Program-made: the position numbers and the translations under genes
Shown: positions 56,484 through 64,000 of the stretch, piece after piece
How the letters are laid out: each line of letters opens with the position of its first letter
Position numbering within the stretch: the first letter of the stretch is position 1
Notes under the pieces: model-generated
The model's database searches: none
Told to the model about the DNA's origin: nothing
What the model saw: the letters and a program-made list of their open reading frames with translations, nothing else
DNA from: an uncultured Oscillospiraceae bacterium
GTDB lineage: Bacteria > Bacillota > Clostridia > Oscillospirales > Ruminococcaceae
NCBI GenBank assembly: GCA_904384225.1
Contig: CAJFJV010000004.1
Span: 23,021-87,020, forward strand
Direction of reading: 5' to 3'
DNA length: 64,000 nucleotides

Positions 56484-58853
56484 ATGGATTTGTCAATGAG
56501 ATGGCTAAACGATTATGTAGAAATAGATGACGATCCCCGTGCTTTTTCTGAAGCGATGACCATGTCAGGATCAAAGGTCGAAAGCTTTCGCAAAGAGGCA
56601 GAAGAGGTATCCGGCGTTGTCGTCGGCAAGGTACTGAGTGTCGTACCGCATGAGAACTCCGACCATTTGGTGATTTGCAAGGTTGACGTAGGACAAGGCG
56701 AGCCGCTGCAGATTGTAACTGGTGCAAAAAACGTGGTTCCGGGGGCGCTTGTACCGGTAGCGACAGACGGGGCGCTGCTGCCAGGCGGTGTCAAAATAAA
56801 AAAAGGCAAACTTCGCGGCGCAGTGAGTGAAGGGATGCTTTGCTCTCTTGGGGAATTGGGCCTTACCGCGCATGATTTTCCGTATGCAGTTGAGGATGGG
56901 ATCTTCTTAATTGAAGAAGCGTGTACGGTAGGACAGGATATTCACGAGGCAATCGGATTGAACGATACTTGTGTCGAATTTGAAATTACACCAAATCGCC
57001 CGGATTGTTTAAGTGTGATAGGATTGGCGCGGGAAGCGGCTGTTACCTATCAGAAACCCCTGCGGCTGCACACACCGGAAGTAAGGGGATGCGGAGGGAA
57101 CGTCAACGATTATCTCTCTGTTGAGGTATTAAACCCGGTGCTTTGCCCTCGTTATAGCGCCAAAGCGATTAAAAATGTGAAGGTTGGCCCGTCTCCGCGG
57201 TGGATGCGCGAGAGGCTTCGCGCATCCGGCATACGGCCGATTAACAATCTTGTCGATATTACGAATTTTGTTATGCTGGAATATGGCCAGCCTTTGCATG
57301 CATTTGATGCAGACTTGGTTAAAGGGCGTCATATTGTTGTGCGGAATGCAAAACCGGGTGAAACGATCTGTACACTGGATGGGGTTGACCGCGTTTTAAC
57401 AGAAAAAATGCTGGTCATCGCTGATGCTGAAAAGCCTGTTGCAGTTGCCGGCGTAATGGGCGGTGAATACAGCGGGATTATGGATAATACCAATACCGTC
57501 ATTTTTGAGTCTGCAAATTTTCTCGGGAGTTCTGTGAGAACGACGGCACGGGCACTTGCTATGCGGACAGATGCATCTGCGCGTTACGAAAAGGGCCTTG
57601 ATCCGAAGAACACCTATGGCGCTATTATGCGCGCATGCGAATTGGTAGAGCTTTTGGGCGCCGGTGAAGTTGTAGACGGTATTATTGACATTGACAACTC
57701 TCCGCAGGAACCGGTTCGTATCGGATTTGAACCGGATTGGATCAATGGATTTTTGGGGATTGAGATACCGGCAGAGGAAATGCGGGCCATACTGGAGCGG
57801 CTGGGCTTTGATTTTGACGGCGATCAGATTATAGTCCCGTCTTTTCGCGGTGATGTAGAGCACAAAGCAGATATCGCAGAAGAAATTGCCCGTTTTTACG
57901 GATACGATAAAATTCCGACTACTGCAATTCGCGGCATAGCAAAAGCCCAGCTTACACCGGAACAGAAATTTGAACGAAATATCCATCAAATATTACAGGC
58001 TTGCGGATGCTATGAAGTAGCCACGTATTCCTTTATCAGTCCCAAATACTATGATAACATTCGCCTGCCGGCAGATTCCCCGCTGCGAGATTGTGTAGTC
58101 ATTACCAATCCCCTTGGAGAAGATACAAGCGTCATGCGTACGACTACCCTTCCTTCCATGTTAGAAGTGCTTTCGCACAACTACAATAATCGGAGCGCCG
58201 CTTTTTATGGTTACGAAATTGGAAGCGAATATATAAAAAAAGGTGAAAACGAACTTCCAGATGAAAATCAGCAAGTTACCATCGGTTTATATGGAGAAGC
58301 GGATTTCTATACGTTGAAAGGGATTGTAGAAACGCTTCTGGAACGGCTTCATGTAGTGGATTGGGATATCCGTCCCGAAAAGCAGCATCCGACTTTCCAT
58401 CCCGGCCGCTGTGCCGTTTTATATAAAGGGGACAGGCAGATCGGCGTTTTAGGAGAAGTACACCCGCTTGTGCTTCAGAACTATTCCATTGGCGTCAGGG
58501 CATATCTCGCAAAGCTTGATATCAATACGCTGTTCGCCCTTGCGGATGGGAAAGTGGAATATAAGCCAATGCCAAAATTCCCGGCAACCACCCGCGATTT
58601 GAGCCTGCTGTGCGAGGAAGACCTCCCAATCGTTGAAATAGAAAAAACGATCCGCGCTTCTGCCGGCCCCCATTTGGAAGAAGTCAAATTTTTTGATATA
58701 TATAAGGGTACGCAGATTGCAGCCGGGAAAAAGAGCGTTTCTTATTCTATAACGCTTCGTTCAGCAACAGGCACTTTGACGGACGCAGAGGCCGACGCAG
58801 CGGTAAAACAGGTGCTCAAGAGCTTGGAAAAAATCGGTGTAACGCTTCGATAA
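56484..58853 (+). CDS. pheT: Phenylalanyl-tRNA synthetase beta subunit
   Basis: A 789-residue subunit with the usual domains: N-terminal tRNA-binding OB fold (VGKVLSVVPHENSDHLVICKVDVG), B3/B4 editing domain (FEITPNRPDCLSVIGLAREAA), B5 domain, class II-like core and a C-terminal anticodon-binding FDX-ACB domain (FPATTRDLSLLCEEDLP). It lies 34 bp after pheS on the same strand. Normal length. Confidence 0.98.
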   Translation: MDLSMRWLNDYVEIDDDPRAFSEAMTMSGSKVESFRKEAEEVSGVVVGKVLSVVPHENSDHLVICKVDVGQGEPLQIVTGAKNVVPGALVPVATDGALLPGGVKIKKGKLRGAVSEGMLCSLGELGLTAHDFPYAVEDGIFLIEEACTVGQDIHEAIGLNDTCVEFEITPNRPDCLSVIGLAREAAVTYQKPLRLHTPEVRGCGGNVNDYLSVEVLNPVLCPRYSAKAIKNVKVGPSPRWMRERLRASGIRPINNLVDITNFVMLEYGQPLHAFDADLVKGRHIVVRNAKPGETICTLDGVDRVLTEKMLVIADAEKPVAVAGVMGGEYSGIMDNTNTVIFESANFLGSSVRTTARALAMRTDASARYEKGLDPKNTYGAIMRACELVELLGAGEVVDGIIDIDNSPQEPVRIGFEPDWINGFLGIEIPAEEMRAILERLGFDFDGDQIIVPSFRGDVEHKADIAEEIARFYGYDKIPTTAIRGIAKAQLTPEQKFERNIHQILQACGCYEVATYSFISPKYYDNIRLPADSPLRDCVVITNPLGEDTSVMRTTTLPSMLEVLSHNYNNRSAAFYGYEIGSEYIKKGENELPDENQQVTIGLYGEADFYTLKGIVETLLERLHVVDWDIRPEKQHPTFHPGRCAVLYKGDRQIGVLGEVHPLVLQNYSIGVRAYLAKLDINTLFALADGKVEYKPMPKFPATTRDLSLLCEEDLPIVEIEKTIRASAGPHLEEVKFFDIYKGTQIAAGKKSVSYSITLRSATGTLTDAEADAAVKQVLKSLEKIGVTLR

Positions 58854-58900
58854 TATCCTTAACAAATACAGATAAGGGCATATGCAAAAATAAAAAAGAC

Positions 58901-58990
58901 AAAAAACCGGGATCCGCTCCATTTTCCTCCAACCTGACAGGAAGTCTGCTGTCAAGTCGGAGGAGGTCAAACGGAGAATCCCGGTTTTTT
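58901..58990 (+). terminator. Long hairpin terminator after pheT
   Basis: AAAAAACCGGGAT (from 58901) pairs with ATCCCGGTTTTTT (to 58990), with inner pairing of CTGACAG and CTGTCAA. It is unusually long for a terminator (90 nt). Confidence 0.75.
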
Positions 58991-59019
58991 ATTCTGCGTT
59001 TGAGAAAATCGTTTTCCTT

Positions 59020-59817
59020 TTATGGCTGCTTAGTCGCATAGGCGGGGTTGGCGGCGCGGATCGGTGCGTTCGCTTCCCTTTCCAGCCAACAAAAAGCTTT
59101 CTCTACGTCTTGCGGGATATCGACATGAGAAATGTATCCGGCTCCATTGGGACCGTATCCCTGTGCATCGTCCCGTAAACGTGGGATTTCGCCCATTAAA
59201 AGCGTGAGATACCGCGGGATATCCCAAATTCCCCAAATGTCATGATCGTAGGAGAGCACACCGTTTTTTACTACTACTTGGACTTGATATGAGGCAAAAT
59301 TGATAATAGCAGCATCGGTCTGATATAAACGCAGGGTAGCGTCCATTCGGCGCTGCATGGTTGCATCTTGGCAGAGGATAATAGATTGAAACGGAACTTG
59401 CTCCCGCCGAAGCAGGCATAATAGATTGGTGATATTGTTGCCGCAGTTTGTAGAAGCGCATTCAAGATAATCCGGAGTTAAACCATAACGGAAAGAAAGA
59501 TAGGAAGAAAAGATTTCTGCTTCCGTACGGTTTTCTGTCTCAACTTCAGGAAAACAGGCGTGCATTTGATTGCGGAGAGTTTGGGTTGTATGGCCTTCCC
59601 CGCCGACAACAATGTATTTTTTTGCGATGCCGTTTTGCATTGCATTTGCCAAAACATCTCCTCCGCATATGATGCTGCCGCCAAAAAGAACCATAACATC
59701 TGCTTGTTCAAAGCCGTATTTTCTTTTGAGTGCTTCTTTTGAAAGCGCAGGCAGGTCGCGGCATGCGCAGAATGCGGCAAGCGTATTAATTGCGTCGGCC
59801 AATTTTTGATTGTCCAT
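59020..59817 (-). CDS. YdcF-family (DUF218) protein
   Basis: A 265-residue protein. DVMVLFGGSIICGGDVLANAMQNGIAKKYIVVGGEGHTTQTL is the DUF218 Rossmann-like start, with GNNITNLLCLLRRE and ILCQDATMQRRMDATL later. E. coli YdcF binds S-adenosylmethionine; other family members sit at the membrane and help envelope polymer synthesis. ATG 59817 follows AAGGAGG. It follows a membrane metallopeptidase-like gene by 23 bp on the same strand. Confidence 0.85.
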   Translation of the reverse strand: MDNQKLADAINTLAAFCACRDLPALSKEALKRKYGFEQADVMVLFGGSIICGGDVLANAMQNGIAKKYIVVGGEGHTTQTLRNQMHACFPEVETENRTEAEIFSSYLSFRYGLTPDYLECASTNCGNNITNLLCLLRREQVPFQSIILCQDATMQRRMDATLRLYQTDAAIINFASYQVQVVVKNGVLSYDHDIWGIWDIPRYLTLLMGEIPRLRDDAQGYGPNGAGYISHVDIPQDVEKAFCWLEREANAPIRAANPAYATKQP

Positions 59818-59840
59818 AACATCCTCCTTCTACTCTGTCT

Positions 59841-60953
59841 TCATATTTGGGGTTTAAAATAAGCAACCAGTAAATCAACCACAGCCCCATAGCTTTGTGT
59901 TGCAAGATCCTGACCATAGTTTTCCTGACGGCTGTTGTTGATCCGATCCGCTGTATCAGCCAGAGGCGTGTCGTATGCAGCCCAATATGTATTGATTCGG
60001 CTGAGATCTTGCCGGACTGTTTCGGAAAGCATAGAAAAAGCGGTTTCCCATTGCCCGGGATCAGCCCGGTAAAGTGCGTTTAACAAATATGACATTCCCA
60101 GCTGCCATCCCGAATATGCGAAAGCGGGATAGGAAGATTGTGTGCATGCAAGAACAGCGGAAAAATTTGCCTCTTGCTCCGAGGCGATTCCCATTTGATG
60201 TGCAAGCTCATGTGCGGCGGTAGCGGGCATTGCGATACGCGGAGAATGCCCGTTAAGATTTGATTCGCCAAGGTATGGAAAATAAAATCCGGTGCAGTCT
60301 ATATAGCTTAATCCTTCGGAAAAAACCACTACTTTCGGTGCGGTACGGTTTTTACGGAAAATTGGGAAAGCAGATTCGAGTTCGTCGTAGACCGAAACGC
60401 TGAGCGCTGCAATGGACTGCGGCGTCATAGAAAGATCGCCAGTATCGCTGCGCGATATCTGTCCCGCCGTTTCATTGGCATGCTCAATAAAGTAAACGGT
60501 TACATCATAAAGGTCTGGCACAGACACTTCCTCCGCATATATACCTGTTTGTTCTTGCAAAGAGCTGCGATAATAAAAACTGCCCCATAACCAGTCAAAG
60601 CTTGACGTTCCGATGAAAACAGCGCATAGCAGCGTGATACAGCGGGTTGATAGGGCACGAAGGCGATACCCTTTTTGTTGTATCACATAAAGGAGGCTCT
60701 GCACAAGGAAGGCGAGAAGCGCTGTAGCTGCGGCCAAAATGGCCAATTCAGATACGGAAAAAGAGAATAGGGCGCATATATTTCGCAAAACGGTCTGGAT
60801 AGGGATGATGATCCATGTCGTAACCCAGTCGATCCATACGGTGCAGTGCTTAGTCAGATGAAACAACAGCGTCAAAAAAAGACAAATTGTAAGGATGATA
60901 ATCTGGAACCGGCAAAGGCCGATGCGCTTTGCTCCGGCACGAATACGCTGCAT
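59841..60953 (-). CDS. DUF3810 membrane protein with zinc metallopeptidase motif
   Basis: A 370-residue protein with three membrane segments in the first 120 residues (around 16-36, 65-92 and 105-118) and an external C-terminal domain. The zinc site is AATAAHELAHQMGIASEQEANF: HELAH (HExxH) plus a downstream Glu, as in gluzincin-type peptidases. The DUF3810 family has no proven substrate. ATG 60953 follows GGGGGAG. It probably forms a two-gene transcript with the YdcF gene. Confidence 0.85.
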   Translation of the reverse strand: MQRIRAGAKRIGLCRFQIIILTICLFLTLLFHLTKHCTVWIDWVTTWIIIPIQTVLRNICALFSFSVSELAILAAATALLAFLVQSLLYVIQQKGYRLRALSTRCITLLCAVFIGTSSFDWLWGSFYYRSSLQEQTGIYAEEVSVPDLYDVTVYFIEHANETAGQISRSDTGDLSMTPQSIAALSVSVYDELESAFPIFRKNRTAPKVVVFSEGLSYIDCTGFYFPYLGESNLNGHSPRIAMPATAAHELAHQMGIASEQEANFSAVLACTQSSYPAFAYSGWQLGMSYLLNALYRADPGQWETAFSMLSETVRQDLSRINTYWAAYDTPLADTADRINNSRQENYGQDLATQSYGAVVDLLVAYFKPQI

Positions 60954-61194
60954 GATACTCCCCCATTCTATATTGTTGTGTTTTATTTTATCTTGTTTGG
61001 TTATGCCTTGTCAAACCTGCGGAGAAGCAAACTGTGATCTGTGCCGCCCGAACAAGGACAATATGACGGCTTTATTAAAGCGTTTATACAATTTGCCTTG
61101 TTTTTGCATAGCGCCTGTGTTATGATAATGACATCATATGACCGAAACGATCAAAGAGGCAGGGGATATAGAATATGAAAGGGAGAAAGAAAGC

Positions 61195-62280
61195 ATGTCT
61201 TGTCAGGAACAAGTTGTTATTGTCATTCCCTCGCTGAATCCAGATGAGAAATTGATTTCACTCGTACAAAATCTCAGAAAAGCAGGATTTGCATATATTC
61301 TTTTAGTGAACGACGGAAGCCGCGCGGGCTGCACGCATTATTTTGAAACGGCTGTGCGTGAATATGGGTGCCGGCTTTATACACACAGCGTGAATCTTGG
61401 GAAAGGCCGCGCCCTGAAAAGTGCGTTTAATTTGATTTTAAACGAATATCCGCAATGTATAGGTGCCGTAACAGTTGATTCGGACGGACAGCATACGATG
61501 GAGGATACCTTGGCGGTGGCGAAAGCGCTTGTAGAACATCCGGACAGCTTGATTATGGGATGCCGCAACTTTAAGGAAGAAGGAATACCGAAAAAGAATC
61601 AGCTTGGAAACATTTGTACGGTTTATGCTGTCCGGCTTTTTTGCGGGATTCGTGTATCGGATACGCAGACTGGTCTGCGCGGTATTTCTGTTCCGTTTAT
61701 GCGCAGGATGATGACGGTAAAAGGCGAGCGGTTTGAATATGAACTCAATATGTTGATTGAAGCGAAGGAAAGCGGCGTACCGCTATTTGAAGTGCCGATC
61801 CATACAATATATATTGAAAACAACAAAACGTCGCACTTTAATCCGTTGTTGGACTCTATCCGGATTTATTCTGTTTTTTTAAAGTTTATTTTGTCTTCGT
61901 TATCCTCTTTTGTAGTGGACATTTTACTGTTTTCCCTATTCACAGTCCTTTTGCGGCAGGTTTTGCCGGGATATCATATTGTAATCGCGACAGTTGGCGC
62001 AAGGATTGTGTCCTCTTTGTTTAATTTTGTTATAAATAAACATAATGTATTTAAAAACACCGCCCCTTCTGCATACGTTCTCTTGAAATATATTGTCCTA
62101 TGCGTGGTGCAGGTATCGCTTTCAGCGGGATTGGTTTGGACTGTTTTCCAGTTACTAAGATGGAATGAAACTTTGATAAAAGTGATAGTAGATTTCATTT
62201 TGTTCCTGTTTAGTTTCCAGATCCAGCGTGAGTGGGTCTTTAAAGAGAAAAAGAATGGCAGAAGGCCTCGGTCTGCTTAA
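61195..62280 (+). CDS. Glycosyltransferase family 2 fused to GtrA-like flippase domain
   Basis: A 361-residue membrane enzyme. Residues 1-215 form a GT-A fold: VIVIPSLNPDEKLISLVQNL, LVNDGS (nucleotide site), AVTVDSDGQH (DxD motif) and SDTQTGLRGIS. The last 130 residues hold four membrane segments of a GtrA domain (ILSSLSSFVVDILLFSLFTVL to FILFLFSFQIQREWVF). Such fusions transfer a sugar to polyprenyl phosphate and flip it for cell-wall glycan decoration. ATG 61195 follows AAGGGAG at 10 nt; the longer frame to 61138 has none. Confidence 0.92.
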   Translation: MSCQEQVVIVIPSLNPDEKLISLVQNLRKAGFAYILLVNDGSRAGCTHYFETAVREYGCRLYTHSVNLGKGRALKSAFNLILNEYPQCIGAVTVDSDGQHTMEDTLAVAKALVEHPDSLIMGCRNFKEEGIPKKNQLGNICTVYAVRLFCGIRVSDTQTGLRGISVPFMRRMMTVKGERFEYELNMLIEAKESGVPLFEVPIHTIYIENNKTSHFNPLLDSIRIYSVFLKFILSSLSSFVVDILLFSLFTVLLRQVLPGYHIVIATVGARIVSSLFNFVINKHNVFKNTAPSAYVLLKYIVLCVVQVSLSAGLVWTVFQLLRWNETLIKVIVDFILFLFSFQIQREWVFKEKKNGRRPRSA

Positions 62281-62322
62281 AAAAGAAGAGCCGTGCCGAA
62301 TGGTGAGGTGCGGTAGTGAAGC

Positions 62323-62359
62323 AAATGGCGGCGCAGCCGGAAAGGCTGCGCCGCCATTT
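62323..62359 (+). terminator. Terminator of GT2-GtrA gene
   Basis: 16-base GC-rich arms AAATGGCGGCGCAGCC and GGCTGCGCCGCCATTT. Confidence 0.85.
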
Positions 62360-62525
62360 TGCGTTGTCAGGCTGTTTTCTTTTTTTGCGTTTTGCATTCT
62401 GAGCCTGCCGCCGAGGGCAGCCCATTCGCAACGACAATATTGGTCATGCTACAGTCCTATAGTAAATTTCAATTTTCCAACTGATACTATCAATCTGTTT
62501 CAGTAAATTTAAGGATTACCCATAA

Positions 62526-63901
62526 TCACTCCAGTTCAAAGGCACCAGTGTAAAGCTGGTAGTAAGTACCTTTTTCGGAGATCAGTTTTTCGTGGCTTCC
62601 CCGTTCAATGATATGTCCGTGATCAAGCACCATGATTACATCGGAGTTTTGCACAGTGGAAAGGCGGTGTGCAATCACAAATACCGTTCTGCCTCTCATC
62701 AGTTTATCCATACCGCCCTGCACCAGAGCTTCAGTACGGGTATCGATAGAGGAAGTTGCTTCATCCAAAATCATAACAGGAGGGTCAGAAACGGCAGCAC
62801 GGGCAATCGAAATCAACTGTCTCTGTCCCTGCGAAAGCCCGCTGCCATCGCCCTTTAAGACGGTGTTGTAGCCCTGCGGAAGCATACGGATAAATCCGTC
62901 GGCATTGGCAAGCTTTGCGGCGGCAATACAGTCCTCATCTGTGGCGCAAGGATTGCCGTAACGCAAATTTTCCATAACGGTTCCGGTGAAAAGATTGACA
63001 TCCTGGAGCACGACTCCGAGAGACCGGCGCAGGTCAGCTTTTTTAATCTTATTGATATTAATACCATCATAACGGATTTTCCCGTCTGCAATATCATAAA
63101 ATCGATTAATCAGATTGGTAATCGTTGTTTTTCCTGCACCTGTCTCACCGACAAAGGCAATTTTCTGTCCTGGCTCGGCATAAAGCGAAATATCATATAG
63201 CACTTGCTTCTCAGGAACATAGCCAAAATCGACGCTGTCTAAAACGACCCTGCCCTCAAGCTTTGTGTAGGTAACAGTTCCATCATGATGTGGATGTTTC
63301 CAAGCCCAGATTCCTGTGCGTTCCGCAGTTTCAACAATAGCTCCGTTTTCTTCCTTTGCATTGACAAGTGTTACATAGCCGTCATCCGCTTCAGGTTCTT
63401 CATCCATAAATGCGAAGATACGGGCAGCGCCTGCAAGTGCGGTAACCATAGAATTAAATTGATTTGAAATTTGCGACACGGGATTTGTAAAATTGCGGGA
63501 CAGCGTAAGGAAAGAGGCGATCATACCGAGGGTAAGCATACCCGTTCCCGTCAGCCCCAAATTACTTGTACCGTAAATCGCCATAAATCCGCCGAAAATC
63601 GCAATAATTACATACTGCACATAACCGAGCGCGTTCATCATAGGCATGATAGAATTGGCATAGCCATTTGCCTTAGATGCGCTCATCGCCCAATCCTTAT
63701 TTTTTTCTGCAATGCTTCTTTCGCTTTTTCTTCATGACAAAAGACTTTGATCACCTTTTGACCATTTACCATTTCTTCCACAAAGCCGTTTACATCTGCA
63801 AGCGTTTTTTGCTGCATAATAAAATAGATACCAATTTTATTTGTTATCACTTTTACAATTTGCAAGATTAAAAACAAAATGAATACGGCGACAAGCGTCA
63901 G
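62526..63901 (-). pseudogene. ABC exporter (MsbA/MdlB type) truncated by an IS and frameshifted
   Basis: The surviving C-terminal part is about 458 residues: the end of the membrane domain, a short Glu-rich insertion, and an intact nucleotide-binding domain with Walker A GETGAGKTT, signature LSQGQRQ, Walker B MILDEATSSID and H-loop IAHRLS. The first ~150 residues are missing at 63902, where an IS3-type element begins. A T7 run at 63700-63706 (A7 in the gene) shifts the frame; one extra A joins EEKAKEALQKK to NKDWAMSASKANGYAN. It is therefore non-functional as read. The partner half-transporter is not seen in the window. Confidence 0.82.
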
Positions 63902-64000
63902 TGAACTGCACCCCATTTGTTAGACAGTATGATATACTGGATAACAAGTGGGGTGCTTCATTATGCCAAAAGGAATACCAAACAAACGATACACGCCAGA
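63902..64000 (+). mobile_element. IS3-family (IS150-like) insertion sequence, left end
   Basis: It begins with the terminus TGAACTGCACCCC, which abuts the ABC transporter gene. A hairpin follows (arms 63908-63922 and 63942-63956, with an inner CAGTAT-GAT-ATACTG), then the first transposase frame. The same arrangement is at 3894-4038. The rest lies outside the window. Confidence 0.82.
63963..64000 (+). CDS. IS3-family transposase OrfA-type, first 12 codons
   Basis: ATG 63963 opens MPKGIPNKRYTP, the typical start of IS3/IS150-type helix-turn-helix OrfA proteins. The ribosome binding site GTGGGG lies inside the 3' arm of the terminal hairpin. Cut off by the window end. Confidence 0.78.
   Translation, partial: MPKGIPNKRYTP

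Overview
The window spans the chromosomal replication origin of a low-GC, Gram-positive, probably spore-forming anaerobe of the Clostridia; the mix of cellulose- and hemicellulose-type enzymes suggests the Ruminococcaceae/Oscillospiraceae group. The assignment rests on gene order (serS-parB-parA-noc-rsmG-mnmG-mnmE-jag-yidC-yidD-rnpA-rpmH, oriC, dnaA-dnaN-yaaA-recF-remB-gyrB-gyrA), parS sites, a BofA/YaaL pair, and AGGAGG-type ribosome binding sites with many GTG/TTG starts. The name of the organism cannot be read from the sequence.

Layout. 1-8.4 kb (mostly minus): a fumarase/malate-or-lactate dehydrogenase pair with a LysR regulator, an IS3-type insertion sequence remnant, a CE1-like esterase, a GH3 glucosidase and a MarR regulator. 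8.5-14.7 kb: small housekeeping and accessory genes (HEAT protein, HflX, BofA, YaaL, an acetyltransferase, a frameshifted membrane protein, a COG2509-type flavoprotein). 15-26.1 kb (minus): chromosome segregation (ParAB, Noc and three parS sites), tRNA modification (MnmE/MnmG), membrane insertion (YidC/YidD) and RNase P/L34. 26.1-28.4 kb: divergent rpmH and dnaA promoters, dnaA, and an origin with non-canonical DnaA boxes, a DnaA-trio element and an AT-rich unwinding region. 28.4-36.5 kb (plus): sliding clamp, RecF and gyrase. 37-54 kb: an accessory carbohydrate region with two flavoproteins, a GH-A-like protein of unclear specificity, a 2-hydroxyacid dehydrogenase, an AraC regulator, a frameshifted beta-helix protein, a secreted lipoprotein, a GH9 cellulase and a DUF2975-XRE-DUF4153 membrane module. 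55-59 kb: pheST behind a T-box leader. 59-64 kb: YdcF, a DUF3810 metallopeptidase-like protein, a GT2-GtrA fusion, and an ABC exporter gene broken by an IS3-type element that runs off the window.

How it fits together. Genes left of oriC are mainly on the minus strand and those right of it start on the plus strand, as expected for co-orientation with two forks leaving from about 28.3 kb. The glycan enzymes (GH3, GH9, GH-A-like, beta-helix, esterase) lack visible signal peptides and probably act on imported oligosaccharides. Three reading frames are broken by one-base changes in runs of seven identical bases; they may be real decay, phase variation or consensus errors. I found no CRISPR array, tRNA or rRNA gene. 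The most notable findings are the origin architecture, the IS end that hides its transposase ribosome binding site in a terminal hairpin (two copies, inverted around oriC), the dehydrogenase with a malate-type specificity residue beside fumarase, and the redox/glycan gene cluster at 37-46 kb.
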